From the NCBI GenBank assembly GCA_002794105.1, contig PHFL01000060.1, forward strand, positions 22,231 through 86,230: a stretch of DNA of 64,000 bases, given 5' to 3'. The notes beneath the pieces were generated by a model. That model was given only the letters and a program-made list of their open reading frames with translations, had not been told where the DNA came from and made no database searches. Below, piece by piece: positions 61,947-64,000 of this stretch (positions within the stretch are counted from its first letter, which is position 1; the number at the start of each line of letters is the position of its first letter). The position numbers were made by a program, and so were the translations under genes. This stretch comes from Candidatus Thermochlorobacter aerophilus (lineage in GTDB: Bacteria; Bacteroidota; Chlorobiia; Chlorobiales; Thermochlorobacteraceae).

Positions 61947-64000
61947 ATGAAAAAACTTGTCATCTACGTACTCTTCTCCCTTTGCATCACACCGACTTTG
62001 ATGGCGCAAGCCAAAAAACCACTGACGCACGAGGTCTATGACAGTTGGAAAAGCATTTCTGGCAGTACGATTTCAAACACGGGAAAATATGCGGCATACT
62101 CGCTGACTCCGCAGGAAGGCGATGCAACCCTGATGATTCATGCGTTACCGAGCAAAGACGCACAAGCCATTCCAAGAGGCGAAGAAGCGCGTTTTTCAGA
62201 AGATGAAGCATTTCTAGTATTCAAAATCAAGCCACCACTCGATAGCGTCAAGGCACAAAAGCGCCGCAAAGTGCGCACCGAAGATTTACCCAAAGACTCT
62301 TTGGGAATCTACAACTTGCAAACTGGAGCACTGACCAAAATCCCACGCGTCAAATCTTTCAAAATGCCTGAAAAGGCTGGCGGATGGCTGGCATATCAGC
62401 ATGAAAAGAAACAGCCAGCAGCGCGTGATACCTCAGCCTCCAAAAGCCGCCGACCCAAAGAAGAAAGCGATTCTTTAGGCACAGAACTGGTGCTGCTCAA
62501 TCTCAAAACTGGCAAGGAAAGAAAATTCCCATTCGTAACCGAGTATGAATTTTCCAAAAATGGCAAACGCTTCATGTTTGCCACTTCAGGCGATGATTCC
62601 CTTTTTGAGGCAGGCGTCTATCTTCTCCATTTGGAAACGGAACAAATGCAACCGCTCTGGCGCGCCAAAGGACGATACAAACGACTGGCATTTGACGAAG
62701 CTGGCGAACAGGCAGCATTTCTGGCAGATTTGGATACCAGCAAATCTCGCCTGCGAGCGTTTTCACTCTACTACTGGAAACTTGGCACGGACTCGGCTAC
62801 CAAACTGCTCGATACCCTTCACGCCGCTGTGCCAAAAGGCACATTGGTCAGCGAGTTTTACACACCCCTATTTTCAAAGGATGGAAAAAAACTCTACTAC
62901 GGCATATCAGAAAAACCGCTGCTGCCCGACACCACTAAACTCCCTGAAGAAATCGTCAGCGTCGACATCTGGCACTGGCGCGATAACGACCTGCAACCTG
63001 AGCAACTTCGAAATCTCAACCGTGAGCGCGAACGCTACTATCTGGGAGTCATGCACTTAGAAGAAAAACGCGCTGTGCAATTGGCAACCAAAGACATGGC
63101 AAATGTCATACTCAGTGAAGAAGGCAACGCCGATTGGGCACTTGGGCTATCCGACAACAAATACGAATACCTCAAAGCATGGGAAGGCGCACCAGTGCGA
63201 AACGACATCTATGCAGTCAATCTAAAAGATGGCTCGCGCAAACTCATACGCGAAAATGAACGCGCCTTTGGCATTTATCTTTCTCCATCTGCAAAATATG
63301 TGCTCTGGTATTCTGCACAGCAAGGCGCATGGCTAACCTACAACCTTGAGACTGGTGAGACGGCAAACCTGACAGGAAAAATCAAACACCCGTTTACCAA
63401 CGAGCTACACGACATGCCAGGTCCGCCTGAACCCTACGGCTTTGCTGGTTGGATAGAAGGCGAGACATCGCTACTGATTTACGACCGCTACGACCTCTGG
63501 CGATTTGATGCCACCGCCAAAACCCCACCACAGCGATTGACCAACGGACGAGAACAAAAAATTCGATTCCGCTACATCAAGCTCAATCATGAAGAGCGCA
63601 CCATCAACCCAAATGCGCCCATGATTCTACAAGCCTTCAATGAAAGCACGAAAGCGTCAGGCTACTACAAATTCACCATTGCTGAAGGCGGTGCACCGAA
63701 AAAGCTCATCATGGGCGACTATGCTGTGCTGGACCTTATCAAAGCCAAACAAAGTGATGCCGTGCTGTTCCGAAAAATGACCGTCTCGGAATTTCCAAAT
63801 CTGCACGCAACCACACTTGCGTTTGATAACATCGTACAGATTTCAGATGCAAACCCACAGCAAAAACTCTACAATTGGGCAACCGTTGAACTGGTCAAAT
63901 GGAAATCTTTTTCAGGCGAGATGTTAGAAGGTTTGCTCTACAAGCCCGAGGACTTTGACCCGAAGAAAAAATATCCAATGATTGTCTATTACTATGAGCG
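61947..64000 (+). CDS. S9-family (prolyl oligopeptidase-like) exported peptidase, C-terminus outside window
   Basis: ATG 61947 opens a frame that stays open to the window end (684 codons). It starts with a signal peptide (MKKLVIYVLFSLCITPTLMAQA), then DSWKSISGSTISNTGKYAAY, which is the start of the beta-propeller domain typical of exported S9 peptidases. FSPSAKYVLWYSAQQ-like blade segments follow. The catalytic alpha/beta domain begins at the end (GLLYKPEDFDPKKKYPMIVY); the Ser, Asp and His residues would lie beyond 64000. It probably degrades peptides in the periplasm. Confidence 0.85.
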   Translation, partial: MKKLVIYVLFSLCITPTLMAQAKKPLTHEVYDSWKSISGSTISNTGKYAAYSLTPQEGDATLMIHALPSKDAQAIPRGEEARFSEDEAFLVFKIKPPLDSVKAQKRRKVRTEDLPKDSLGIYNLQTGALTKIPRVKSFKMPEKAGGWLAYQHEKKQPAARDTSASKSRRPKEESDSLGTELVLLNLKTGKERKFPFVTEYEFSKNGKRFMFATSGDDSLFEAGVYLLHLETEQMQPLWRAKGRYKRLAFDEAGEQAAFLADLDTSKSRLRAFSLYYWKLGTDSATKLLDTLHAAVPKGTLVSEFYTPLFSKDGKKLYYGISEKPLLPDTTKLPEEIVSVDIWHWRDNDLQPEQLRNLNRERERYYLGVMHLEEKRAVQLATKDMANVILSEEGNADWALGLSDNKYEYLKAWEGAPVRNDIYAVNLKDGSRKLIRENERAFGIYLSPSAKYVLWYSAQQGAWLTYNLETGETANLTGKIKHPFTNELHDMPGPPEPYGFAGWIEGETSLLIYDRYDLWRFDATAKTPPQRLTNGREQKIRFRYIKLNHEERTINPNAPMILQAFNESTKASGYYKFTIAEGGAPKKLIMGDYAVLDLIKAKQSDAVLFRKMTVSEFPNLHATTLAFDNIVQISDANPQQKLYNWATVELVKWKSFSGEMLEGLLYKPEDFDPKKKYPMIVYYYE

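Overview
The window is bacterial chromosome from a phototrophic member of the Chlorobi. The closest picture is a Chloroherpeton or 'Candidatus Thermochlorobacter'-like organism; that placement is inferred from gene content, not from a phylogenetic marker. Evidence for it: a PscC-type cytochrome of a type-1 reaction centre (46719-47726), a sepiapterin reductase very close to the one known from Chlorobaculum tepidum (45922-46638), a PucC-family pigment-complex MFS protein (49402-50721), a secreted nuclease with a type IX secretion C-terminal sorting domain (32030-33808), a TonB receptor and TonB, and recurrent TAnnTTTG elements upstream of genes. Complex I subunits and an O2-dependent AlkB hydroxylase suggest oxygen tolerance or use. 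No rRNA or tRNA gene was seen.

Layout. 1-3.2 kb: end of a PAS/HisKA/REC hybrid sensor kinase with two one-base lesions at the window edge, then a secreted seven-repeat propeller protein. 3.9-13.1 kb: a type III-A CRISPR effector locus. csm1(cas10)-csm2-csm3-csm4-csm5 is followed by an APE2256-type CARF protein and a CARF-HEPN Csx1, all on the minus strand with overlapping or closely spaced genes; cas6 is divergent. Cas10 keeps GGDD but has lost the HD histidine, Csm3 keeps its catalytic Asp, and csm5 changes frame exactly at an A AAA AAG heptamer. There is no array and no cas1/cas2; one isolated CRISPR-repeat-like sequence lies at 3444-3473. 13.2-17 kb: an OFA-type MFS transporter with its 45-residue small subunit, a molybdopterin oxidoreductase and MoeA.

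17-24 kb: an ABC permease, a DUF4397 lipoprotein and a TonB receptor, disrupted by a segmental duplication. The permease 3' half and the DUF4397 gene occur twice, about 1.94 kb apart. The filler between the copies contains a piece of the 1.8-3.2 kb propeller gene, palindromic intergenic repeats and a piece of the 23.9 kb STAS-like gene. The two DUF4397 copies are broken in complementary places.

24-43 kb: nuoM-nuoN, alkB, ybeY, kamA, the secreted nuclease, an RluD-family synthase, a lipase-like lipoprotein, tonB, leuS, uvrA and a KdsC-like phosphatase, ending in a second cluster of the palindromic repeats. 43.6-50.7 kb: a STAS protein, nadE and an ABC ATPase, then the photosynthesis-flavoured group (sepiapterin reductase, PscC, an NmrA/Ycf39-like reductase, PucC). 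50.8-64 kb: a PhoD-like phosphatase, an acetyl-CoA-synthetase-like enzyme lacking the A10 lysine, a ClpB-like protein made only of part of the M domain plus NBD2, folK, a HAMP-adenylate cyclase, a GT9 glycosyltransferase, an EamA transporter, an OmpA-family lipoprotein and the N-terminal part of an S9 peptidase cut by the window end.

Single-base lesions at several places mean that some frameshifts may be assembly errors; each is flagged where it occurs.
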